Positions 1 through 5,302 of a stretch of DNA of 6,806 nt are shown in pieces. The notes below the pieces were generated by a model. The model searched no databases, was not told the origin of the DNA, and saw only the letters and a program-made list of their open reading frames with translations. The number at the start of each line of letters is the position of its first letter. Within the stretch, counting starts at the first letter, position 1. Source of the DNA: Solirubrobacterales bacterium. GTDB lineage: Bacteria > Actinomycetota > Thermoleophilia > Solirubrobacterales > Solirubrobacteraceae. The stretch is from contig PLYX01000043.1 in NCBI GenBank assembly GCA_003151895.1, forward strand, positions 6,140 through 12,945. Direction: 5' to 3'. The position numbers and the translations under genes are program-made.

Positions 1-80
1 AGCTGACCCGCGAGCGAGGGCTCGTCACGAGCGAGCTGGTGCCCGCCACCTCGGCGCTGCATACGGTCCCTGGTCTATAG
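1..80 (+). CDS. Possible C-terminal tail of an unidentified protein (5' end outside window)
   Basis: A forward frame open from the left edge (first full codon at base 3) encodes about 25 residues ending HTVPGL, with a TAG stop at 78-80. Roughly 20 of 25 codons end in G or C, which fits coding use in a high-GC genome better than the other open forward frame. I do not recognise the peptide. An alternative reading is a minus-strand gene starting at the ATG at 60-62, preceded by a purine-rich AGGGA and leaving the window to the left. The fragment is too short to decide between them. Confidence 0.25.
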   Translation, partial: LTRERGLVTSELVPATSALHTVPGL

Positions 81-81
81 T
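76..81 (+). promoter_or_regulatory. Candidate -10 element of the tRNA-Gly promoter
   Basis: TATAGT matches the bacterial -10 consensus at five of six bases and ends 10 bases before the mature tRNA 5' end, a usual distance for a tRNA promoter. No recognisable -35 hexamer lies 16-18 bases further upstream. The element overlaps the stop codon of the possible upstream reading frame. Confidence 0.35.
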
Positions 82-91
82 TTGGCACCGC

Positions 92-165
92 GCGGCTGTA
101 GCTCAGCTGGCTAGAGCGTCTGCTTGCCATGCAGAAGGTCGAGGGTTCGAGTCCCTTCAGCCGCT
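92..165 (+). tRNA. tRNA-Gly (anticodon GCC)
   Basis: A complete cloverleaf of 74 bases can be drawn. The acceptor stem pairs 92-98 (GCGGCTG) with 158-164 (CAGCCGC). The D stem pairs GCTC at 101-104 with GAGC at 114-117. The anticodon stem pairs TCTGC at 119-123 with GCAGA at 131-135 around the loop TTGCCAT, so the anticodon at 126-128 is GCC and reads GGC/GGT glycine codons. The T arm at 141-157 carries TTCGAGT, and the variable loop has 5 bases. The discriminator base at 165 is T, as expected for bacterial tRNA-Gly. The CCA end is not encoded. The gene is convergent with the DUF2600 gene, whose stop lies 18 bases beyond. Confidence 0.97.
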
Positions 166-183
166 TCGCACCACCGGCAGTTC

Positions 184-1284
184 TCAAGCGCCCCGCAGCG
201 AATAAACCGTTCGCCAGGCGCGCAGGACCGGCTCGAGCAGCGCCGCGAGCGGCCCGCCTGACTGGAGCAGCATCTGGCTTGTTACCGCCATGTCGGGAGT
301 CAGCGCGCTGTCCTTCGACAGGTATAGGGCCACCATGCACGCAACGATCACCGTGTGGCGGTGTCCGTTGCGCAGCATCCGTATTTCATGCGTCGCTCGC
401 TGGACGATCTCGTGGGCGCGCCGCACACCCTCCGCTTTGGTGGGGTAGTGCGCGAAATAACTGTGATCTCCGTTGGCCGTGTCCTCGGCCTCGTCGACGT
501 AGCTGTCGAGCACGGTGGCCGCAAGGCACACCCAGAAGTACGCGGCGTACGTTTCGACGCCTTCGTGCGGTTGGCGTTCGGGCTCGGAGGCGAGCGCGAG
601 CAGCGCGAGGACGGAGATCCACGTGCTCGCGGCGCCGGACAGCTCATACCAGGCCAGGCCTAAGCGATCGGCGAACTCTCGCGCCACCCACTCGCGCAAT
701 GTGACATCACGCAGGTGCGCGTCCATCTCATGATTCAACCCTTGCACCTGTGCGAGGGTCGCGGCGCGTATCAGGGTCGGCCGGATCGCCATGAATGACG
801 GAAGCAACATGCACGCGGCACGACATAATTCCACCAGCAGCCGCAGATAACCTCCGTCGTCGCGCCATGGGTGATACCGATAATAGTCAGATATCGGAGT
901 GCCCGGATCGAGCGCCTCGGTAAATGCGAGGTGCAATTGCCGCCCGTTTGCAAGGCCCGCGCCGGCGCCGCGCTCGCTCACGCTGTCGAGGAAGTCACAC
1001 ATGATCTCGTATGTCACAAGTAGACGCAGGAGGTGCGGTCGGCGTATGTCCGGGAGTATCCAGAAGAGAGCGGCGCCGTCGGTGTTGCCTCGCTTGCTCT
1101 CCAGGGAGCTGAGCGCATCCTCCCTGATGGTGTGATCGGGTATCACGGCAGCCCGACCACGCCAAACGTCGACCTCCCCGGAGACCGCCCTCAGCCCCCA
1201 GCACACCTCGCGAACCACCGCTGCGACGAGTGCTTTGGCCTGCCCTAGGGAGATACGGCTCGCGTCTTTGACTGCACCCGGCAT
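184..1284 (-). CDS. DUF2600 family protein, terpene synthase-like (YtpB / tetraprenyl-beta-curcumene synthase family)
   Basis: The 366-residue soluble protein resembles Bacillus subtilis YtpB, a large-terpene cyclase that converts all-trans heptaprenyl diphosphate to tetraprenyl-beta-curcumene. Visible family motifs, in order, are DFLDSVSE at 97-104 (the Asp-rich segment, equivalent to DYLD in YtpB), DYYRYHPWRDDGGYLRLLV at 133-151, WYELSGAAS at 212-220 and LDSYVDEAED at 259-268, followed by GDHSYFAHYP. The acidic motifs expected to hold Mg-diphosphate appear intact, so an active enzyme is plausible. The length matches the family and there is no signal peptide or obvious membrane helix. The ATG at 1282-1284 is well supported by a strong Shine-Dalgarno, GAGGAAG, just upstream. 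It is the last gene of a minus-strand run, 33 bases after the permease stop, so co-transcription with the ABC genes is likely. Family membership is firm; the substrate and product are unknown. No long-chain prenyl diphosphate synthase lies in the window to supply a heptaprenyl substrate, and another prenyl diphosphate may be used. Local base composition is less GC-rich than the right-hand genes. Confidence 0.92.
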   Translation of the reverse strand: MPGAVKDASRISLGQAKALVAAVVREVCWGLRAVSGEVDVWRGRAAVIPDHTIREDALSSLESKRGNTDGAALFWILPDIRRPHLLRLLVTYEIMCDFLDSVSERGAGAGLANGRQLHLAFTEALDPGTPISDYYRYHPWRDDGGYLRLLVELCRAACMLLPSFMAIRPTLIRAATLAQVQGLNHEMDAHLRDVTLREWVAREFADRLGLAWYELSGAASTWISVLALLALASEPERQPHEGVETYAAYFWVCLAATVLDSYVDEAEDTANGDHSYFAHYPTKAEGVRRAHEIVQRATHEIRMLRNGHRHTVIVACMVALYLSKDSALTPDMAVTSQMLLQSGGPLAALLEPVLRAWRTVYSLRGA

Positions 1285-1287
1285 CGA

Positions 1288-1294
1288 CTTCCTC
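1288..1294 (-). promoter_or_regulatory. Strong Shine-Dalgarno for the DUF2600 gene
   Basis: Read on the minus strand, GAGGAAG lies 3 bases before the ATG at 1284-1282. It falls inside the 33-base gap after the permease stop. It fixes the start of the terpene synthase-like gene and allows independent initiation within the polycistronic message. Confidence 0.7.
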
Positions 1295-1317
1295 GGGTTG
1301 ACAGGACGTCGGCTCGA

Positions 1318-3840
1318 TCAGTCTTGGAGAGCGGGTTTCACCTGTGTCGCGAGGTAGCCGGGCAACGCCGCGATTGCCACCGCGATCGCTGTCACGATCG
1401 CGAATATGGCGATGGCGGTCGGGACCCCTATCGCGAAGACGACGGGGAAGCCTGTGACGCTCACCAACGCGTGGCTCAGCAAGAGCTGACCATATAGACC
1501 GAACACCGCGCCGATCGAGCATCCTGCTCCGAGCAGCAGTGCGCTCTCACACAGAAGCGCACGCCACAACTCCCCCTGGTCAAACCCGTCGACCTTCATA
1601 CCGGCGAGCCGCGGACGGCGCTGCCAGATCATTGCGCCCATGGCTGCCGCCATCGCGAGCGCCGCAGCGATCAGCACGAGCGCCGCGATCTCGCTGAGAC
1701 GCGAGAGCCCCTGCCGCTGCGTGGTGCGATACACCTGTTCACGCTGGTAGGCGCTCTGAACCATCAGGGGCGCTTGCGGTCCGAGCCTCTGTTGGATCTC
1801 TCGTTGAACTGTGGCCACAGGAACGCCCGGCCCGACCTGCGCCTCGTAGGCGCTCGGGTCGGCACTGCCCCATGCGCGTGCGTAGTCGCCGGCGTTGAGG
1901 ATCACCGCGCCCGGTGGCCACCCGAAGTTGGTGGTTATCGCTGCCAAGCGGAACGTGGTCGGTCTGGGCGCCGGCAACGTGAACGGTTGGCCGATCCGAA
2001 GGTGGTGGTCGCTTGCGAGCGCCTGCGACAGCGTCGCCCAGCCGCTCGTGCGAAGCAGGCCGTTCGCATGTCCCACGTCACCACTCACGATCTGGTTCGG
2101 CGGGATCAGATACGTCGTGTCGCGTGGCGGTGCGATCACGAGCGTACGGCGGTCGCCAATATCCAAGAAGCCGCCACGGTAGGCGCTGACGCGGGCGACG
2201 CCCGGAAGGCTTTCAAGCGTGCTCGCGACATTGCTTTCGAACGGCGTTGTGGCGATCGTGTTTGATCTGCCGGCCGGCGACACCCAGATGTCGGTGACAC
2301 GCGTCATTTCTCTGGAGACGCGGTCGAGTCCGCTCTGCAGGTTCTGGCGCGCCCCCTCGATCGCAACGCTCCCAAACACGGCGATCGCGCCGGTCGCCGC
2401 GATTGCGAGCGAGCGTGCACGGGTGGAGCTCGACTGCAGCTCGATGACCGCGATCCTCGGCGAAACACCCATCACCGGGCGTTGAGCCATGTCGAACAAC
2501 GCCACGAGCCCGGTGAAAGCGACCGGCAGGATCAGCAGCAGCGCGAGCACGAGGCTCACGAATGCCGCTACGGCCATCGGAACGCTTGTGATGCCCACGA
2601 GCAGGATCGCGCTTGTGATCGCCAGTCCCGCGGCGCCCCCGAGTAGGAGGGTCACGACCTTCCTCGTCGGGGAGCCCACCGACTTGCGTGCCGCCGGAGC
2701 TTGATGGGCGAAGATCTCGTGTCGCAGTGGAACGGTGACTCCGATGATCGCGGCGAGCAGCCCTCCGGCGGTTGCAAGCGCGATGCTCTGCCAGCTCACG
2801 ATCCGCAAGGACCCCACGGGGAACGCGAATGACAGGTAGCCGGGGTTGGCTTGCAACAGGCCGTGTGAGAGAAGGTCCCCCAGCAGCAAGCCGATCGCCG
2901 ATCCCGCCAGCCCGAGCACGAATGCGTCGAATAGCATCACCTCGACGATCTCCAGCGGGGGATAACCGTCAAGCCGCAGATCGCTGATCAGGTTGCGGCG
3001 CTGGGGCACCGTCAGAAGCATCGCGTTGAACGCGAACAGAAACCCCACGAGCGCGCTGATGGCTGAGAACAACTCGGTCGATTGGGTCGTGGGACCCTCG
3101 GCCTGGCGGAACACGGTCGCCTCGAAATTAGAAGGTCGCACGTTCAACCGGCCCCCTGCGAGCCGCTGGAGCCCACGCTCGACTTCACGGTCGTGGCCAG
3201 GACTCGGCTCGACGAGTATCCGGCTGATGCCCTCTGGCATCCCGGCAAGGCTCTGAGCCAACACCAGGGGTGCTATCGCGACGGGGCTGTCGACGAGCTC
3301 GCCGATGTCACTCGCCTGCAGAATTACCGCTGCGAGCGTCTTGATGCTGCGGTCACCCACTTGGAAGAGCAGCGGTTGCAGCGGACCCGCGCCAATCTGT
3401 CGTGCCACCGGCGCCGGGAGAGCCAATCCCTGCTGCTTGTATAGCTGCGCAGCGCTCACGCGTGCAAGCAGTTGACCTTCGAGGCGCACGAAGCTCGCGT
3501 CCACTCCGATCAGGTCGACCGACTCCGCACCGCTGGGACCGATCACATTCACACTGCGCTGGAGCACCGGCGCAGCCGCGAGCACGCCGGGGAGTTGCCG
3601 AACATCGGTGAGCAACCCTTCGCTGAAGCCATGTGGGTCGCGTGCGGCCAACTGCAGCCGCGACTTCCCCACAAGCCCGTCCGTGAGATGAGTGACCGAG
3701 CCCGCAAGGCTCGTGTTGGCGACCTGTGAGGCGAACAGGAGCGCCACGCCGACGGCGATACCCGCGACGGCAAGCAGCTCCTGTACCAGCCGAGCGCGCA
3801 GGCGCACACGGTAGAGGTAGAAGATCGTCGACAGCCTCAT
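1318..3840 (-). CDS. FtsX/MacB-type ABC transporter permease, duplicated ten-helix form
   Basis: This 840-residue protein is the membrane subunit of an ABC exporter of the MacB/LolCDE/FtsX class (type VII fold). An inner helix at about 22-42 follows a short basic N-terminus and is followed by an extracytoplasmic region to about 257 resembling the MacB periplasmic core. Then come helices near 258-279, 302-324 and 350-370 (first FtsX domain), 396-417 and 421-447 (central pair), and 476-496. A second extracytoplasmic region runs from about 497 to 714. Helices near 715-738, 760-785 and 800-826 form the second FtsX domain. Ten helices and two core domains in one chain fit the large duplicated permeases, so one chain may do the work of a LolC/LolE pair. 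Helix limits were judged by eye. The ATG at 3838-3840 gives a typical start (MRLSTIFYLYRVRLRARLVQ), but the Shine-Dalgarno is weak: AGGA sits only 1 base before the ATG. The gene lies 39 bases after its ATPase and 33 bases before the DUF2600 gene. Substrate unknown; lipids, lipoproteins or peptides are typical for the class. Confidence 0.93.
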   Translation of the reverse strand: MRLSTIFYLYRVRLRARLVQELLAVAGIAVGVALLFASQVANTSLAGSVTHLTDGLVGKSRLQLAARDPHGFSEGLLTDVRQLPGVLAAAPVLQRSVNVIGPSGAESVDLIGVDASFVRLEGQLLARVSAAQLYKQQGLALPAPVARQIGAGPLQPLLFQVGDRSIKTLAAVILQASDIGELVDSPVAIAPLVLAQSLAGMPEGISRILVEPSPGHDREVERGLQRLAGGRLNVRPSNFEATVFRQAEGPTTQSTELFSAISALVGFLFAFNAMLLTVPQRRNLISDLRLDGYPPLEIVEVMLFDAFVLGLAGSAIGLLLGDLLSHGLLQANPGYLSFAFPVGSLRIVSWQSIALATAGGLLAAIIGVTVPLRHEIFAHQAPAARKSVGSPTRKVVTLLLGGAAGLAITSAILLVGITSVPMAVAAFVSLVLALLLILPVAFTGLVALFDMAQRPVMGVSPRIAVIELQSSSTRARSLAIAATGAIAVFGSVAIEGARQNLQSGLDRVSREMTRVTDIWVSPAGRSNTIATTPFESNVASTLESLPGVARVSAYRGGFLDIGDRRTLVIAPPRDTTYLIPPNQIVSGDVGHANGLLRTSGWATLSQALASDHHLRIGQPFTLPAPRPTTFRLAAITTNFGWPPGAVILNAGDYARAWGSADPSAYEAQVGPGVPVATVQREIQQRLGPQAPLMVQSAYQREQVYRTTQRQGLSRLSEIAALVLIAAALAMAAAMGAMIWQRRPRLAGMKVDGFDQGELWRALLCESALLLGAGCSIGAVFGLYGQLLLSHALVSVTGFPVVFAIGVPTAIAIFAIVTAIAVAIAALPGYLATQVKPALQD

Positions 3841-3879
3841 GTCCTGCTCAACGTGCGCGAACCGCGGCGCACGACCGAT

Positions 3880-4584
3880 TCATTCCGCATCGAATGGCGC
3901 ATGGGCGCGGTCTGGCTTGTACTCGACAAGCCGACCGTCGCGCAACGCGTGCACGTGGTCGGCGAACGCGGCCGCTCGGGGGTCGTGCGTGACGAGCAGG
4001 ACGCCCACGTCACGCTCGTGACACACCTCGGCCAGCAGCCCGAGCACTTCTCTACCGCGGTCGGTGTCGAGGCTGCCGGTGGGCTCATCGGCGAGCACCA
4101 GGCTCGGGCCTGTGGATAGCGCCCGTGCGATCATGACGCGCTGGCGCTCTCCCATCGAGAGCTGCTCGGCTCGTTGTTGGGCGCGCCCGTTGAGCCCGAG
4201 GCGCTCCAGCAGCGGCGCCACTCGCCGTTGCGCATCACGTCGCCCGGTGCTCGCAAGCAGCTTCAACGCGGCATTGTCGTCGGCGCGCACTCCGGGAATC
4301 AGGTCGAGCGACTGGCGGATGAATCCGAGCTCAGAGCGTCTGTAGTGCGCTCGCTCGCGTGCGGAGAGCGTGGAAACCTCTCGTCCGTTGACCGTCACGC
4401 TGCCGCTGTCGGGAGTCAGCAGTCCCGCAACCAGCATGAGCAGGGTCGTCTTGCCGGAGCCGCTCGGACCGTAGAGAGCCACGAGCTCGCCCGCGCCCAC
4501 CGACAGGCACACGCTGTCGACAGCTCGCACGATCTCTCCGTCGCCGACGCGGTAATGCTTGACGACCTCGTCGAGCCGCAGCAT
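3880..4584 (-). CDS. ABC transporter ATP-binding protein, LolD/MacB type
   Basis: The 234-residue nucleotide-binding subunit is the expected partner of the FtsX-type permease encoded 39 bases downstream; ATP hydrolysis would drive its conformational cycle at the cytoplasmic face. Motifs in order are Walker A GPSGSGKTT at 39-47, Q-loop glutamine 91 in GFIRQSLDLIP, ABC signature LSMGE at 142-146 followed by RQRVMIARAL, Walker B LVLADE at 162-167 with catalytic Glu167, D-loop SLD at 171-173, and switch His200 in VTHD. All catalytic residues are present. The signature has Met where LSGGQ/LSGGE has Gly, a mild departure. The length is standard for LolD/MacB-type ATPases. The chosen ATG at 4582-4584 starts with MLRLDEVVKHYRVG, the usual family opening; a GGAG lies about 12 bases upstream, rather far. 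This is the first clear gene of the operon, so its promoter should lie at or beyond 4585, but I find no convincing -35/-10 pair there. Confidence 0.96.
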   Translation of the reverse strand: MLRLDEVVKHYRVGDGEIVRAVDSVCLSVGAGELVALYGPSGSGKTTLLMLVAGLLTPDSGSVTVNGREVSTLSARERAHYRRSELGFIRQSLDLIPGVRADDNAALKLLASTGRRDAQRRVAPLLERLGLNGRAQQRAEQLSMGERQRVMIARALSTGPSLVLADEPTGSLDTDRGREVLGLLAEVCHERDVGVLLVTHDPRAAAFADHVHALRDGRLVEYKPDRAHAPFDAE

Positions 4585-4664
4585 CAGCGGAGTGCTCCGA
4601 AACTGACGTTCCCGGCCTGCCGGTCGGTGGCAATGACGCAGAAATCCAGAGCAGCGCGATCCAT
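4584..4664 (-). CDS. Doubtful leader ORF overlapping the ATPase start (26 codons)
   Basis: A minus-strand frame from the ATG at 4662-4664 encodes MDRAALDFCVIATDRQAGNV and six further residues. It stops with TGA at 4586-4584, sharing one base with the ATPase ATG (TGATG), an arrangement typical of translational coupling. The same frame is open further upstream to an ATG at 4799 (71 codons). No Shine-Dalgarno precedes either start, and I recognise no homologue. It could be a short coupled leader, the end of a decayed gene, or chance. Confidence 0.15.
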   Translation of the reverse strand: MDRAALDFCVIATDRQAGNVSFGALR

Positions 4665-4734
4665 GAGTTTCAGTATTGCTCGCTCTTCTAGATGCGACCG
4701 CGGGCCACCCACCGGCCCCGTTGCGGCGCGCTTT

Positions 4735-4932
4735 TCAGATGTCGGCGTTGACCCCACCCCCGCCTTTCCGGCTGACCAACCGATTCTGTTTGCGGACAAT
4801 ACCCCAGACGGCGTCTCGCATCAGGGCATCGTCCCGATAGTCGGTGGCGACAGGTCTCCGTGTGTGGCGCCACAGTCGCCATGCGGCCAATAAGCGACCG
4901 CTTCGCGGGCTCTTTTGCATTTCGTCGACCAC
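4735..4932 (-). CDS. Doubtful small hypothetical protein (65 codons)
   Basis: A minus-strand frame with a GTG start at 4930-4932 (an ATG follows at codon 5) runs to a TGA at 4737-4735. About 70 percent of codons end in G or C by hand count. The middle, AAWRLWRHTRRPVATDYRDD, has a tryptophan- and arginine-rich, protein-like composition. It has no recognisable domain, membrane helix or Shine-Dalgarno, and one of the 12-base palindromes lies inside it. It may be a small gene, a gene fragment or noncoding DNA. Confidence 0.15.
   Translation of the reverse strand: MVDEMQKSPRSGRLLAAWRLWRHTRRPVATDYRDDALMRDAVWGIVRKQNRLVSRKGGGGVNADI
4863..4874. repeat. Perfect 12-base palindrome TGTGGCGCCACA
   Basis: The sequence equals its own reverse complement over all 12 bases, in the region upstream of both divergent transcription units. 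Short perfect palindromes in such places are often dimeric repressor sites, but no regulator gene is in the window and the site has no second copy, so its role is open. Symmetry ends sharply at the flanking bases. Confidence 0.35.
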
Positions 4933-4955
4933 CGAAACGAGTCAGAGACATTCAA

Positions 4956-4967
4956 CGATCATGATCG
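4956..4967. repeat. Perfect 12-base palindrome CGATCATGATCG, possible operator
   Basis: A perfect palindrome lies 46 bases before the ATG of the enoyl-CoA hydratase remnant. Its position fits an operator over that gene's promoter; fatty-acid genes are often under TetR- or GntR-family repressors that bind palindromes. It contains two GATC sites. It differs in sequence from the palindrome at 4863-4874, so the two would not serve the same protein. Confidence 0.35.
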
Positions 4968-5013
4968 ACCGCTCCAGCTCCGTGTAGGCTCTCGCCGACA
5001 TGGAGCCGCGACA

Positions 5014-5165
5014 ATGAGCCTCATCCGCCTCGACCACGACGGCCCGCTGGCCGTCCTGAGCATCGACAGCCCGCCGGTGACCTGTTCGCAACCGAGGATC
5101 TGAAGCGTGCGGTGCGCTCGTTCCTGGAGCACGGGCCCGGTCACGCGACCTACGAGGGTCGCTGA
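5014..5165 (+). pseudogene. Enoyl-CoA hydratase/isomerase remnant with internal deletion and frameshift
   Basis: The first 22 codons, opening MSLIRLDHDGPLAVL and running to the SPPV segment at 5068-5079, are a typical enoyl-CoA hydratase (crotonase) N-terminus. From 5079, in a different frame, the codons read DLFATEDLKRAVRSFLEHGP and on to YEGR, with TGA at 5163-5165. That is the characteristic C-terminus of the same family. About 200 or more residues between them are missing from a usual length near 260, including the oxyanion-hole and catalytic segments, so no enzyme can be made. Translation from the ATG at 5014 runs out of frame after the junction and stops at 5101-5103. A GGAG at 5002-5005, 8 bases before the ATG, and a hairpin after the stop are kept, which suggests a recent loss. 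An intact parent would have acted in fatty-acid beta-oxidation or a related acyl-CoA pathway. A misassembly collapse is the main alternative to real decay. Confidence 0.82.
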
Positions 5166-5167
5166 GG

Positions 5168-5191
5168 GCACGGGCTCACCTCGGCCCGTGC
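5168..5191 (+). terminator. Hairpin after the enoyl-CoA hydratase remnant, likely terminator
   Basis: GCACGGGC at 5168-5175 pairs perfectly with GCCCGTGC at 5184-5191 around an 8-base loop. The stem starts 2 bases after the stop codon at 5163-5165. No T-run follows, so it is not a classic intrinsic terminator, but strong stems without a T-tract right after stops are common in high-GC bacteria. The remaining DNA to 5302 shows no gene. Confidence 0.45.
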
Positions 5192-5302
5192 ACGGCGCGA
5201 ACCAGCGCTGAGTCACCCGAGTTGGAACGCCCCTTACGATCAGCGTCCGTCCAGATTCGGCGCGCCGCCCTGACCGTGGGGCTCTGATACACACCTCTTC
5301 CA

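Larger units (their letters stand above)
4585..5013. other. Divergent intergenic region between the ABC-terpene operon and the enoyl-CoA hydratase remnant
   Basis: These 429 bases separate the minus-strand operon from the plus-strand remnant and should hold both promoters. No RNA gene, transposase or confident coding region is visible. The region holds two perfect 12-base palindromes (4863-4874 and 4956-4967), a CGGAG-TG-CTCCG inverted repeat at 4588-4599 next to the ATPase start, and two doubtful minus-strand small ORFs. No clear -35/-10 pair stands out on either strand. Confidence 0.6.

Noticed and set aside
141..165. tRNA 3' end as a phage or island attachment site
   Set aside because: I looked for a second copy of the T-arm/acceptor sequence through the window and found none, and no integrase is present; kept only as context for the island hypothesis.
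129..704. 191-codon forward ORF starting inside the tRNA
   Set aside because: It begins in the tRNA anticodon loop and runs antisense to the well-supported DUF2600 gene; composition is Arg/Pro/Ala-rich as expected for a shadow frame.
995..1522. 175-codon minus-strand ORF across the permease-DUF2600 junction
   Set aside because: It overlaps both real genes in another frame and has the Arg-rich composition of a shadow; no recognisable motif.
4174..4893. 239-codon forward ORF antisense to the ATPase
   Set aside because: Most of it lies opposite the conserved ATPase coding sequence, and the tail beyond 4584 shows no domain or ribosome site.
4985..4990. TAGGCT as a -10 element for the enoyl-CoA hydratase remnant
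   Set aside because: It fits TAnnnT but has no credible -35 at 16-18 bases; common by chance.
5235..5240. TACGAT as a -10 element for the membrane protein gene
   Set aside because: No -35-like hexamer at a suitable distance and about 60 bases from the start codon; too weak to annotate.
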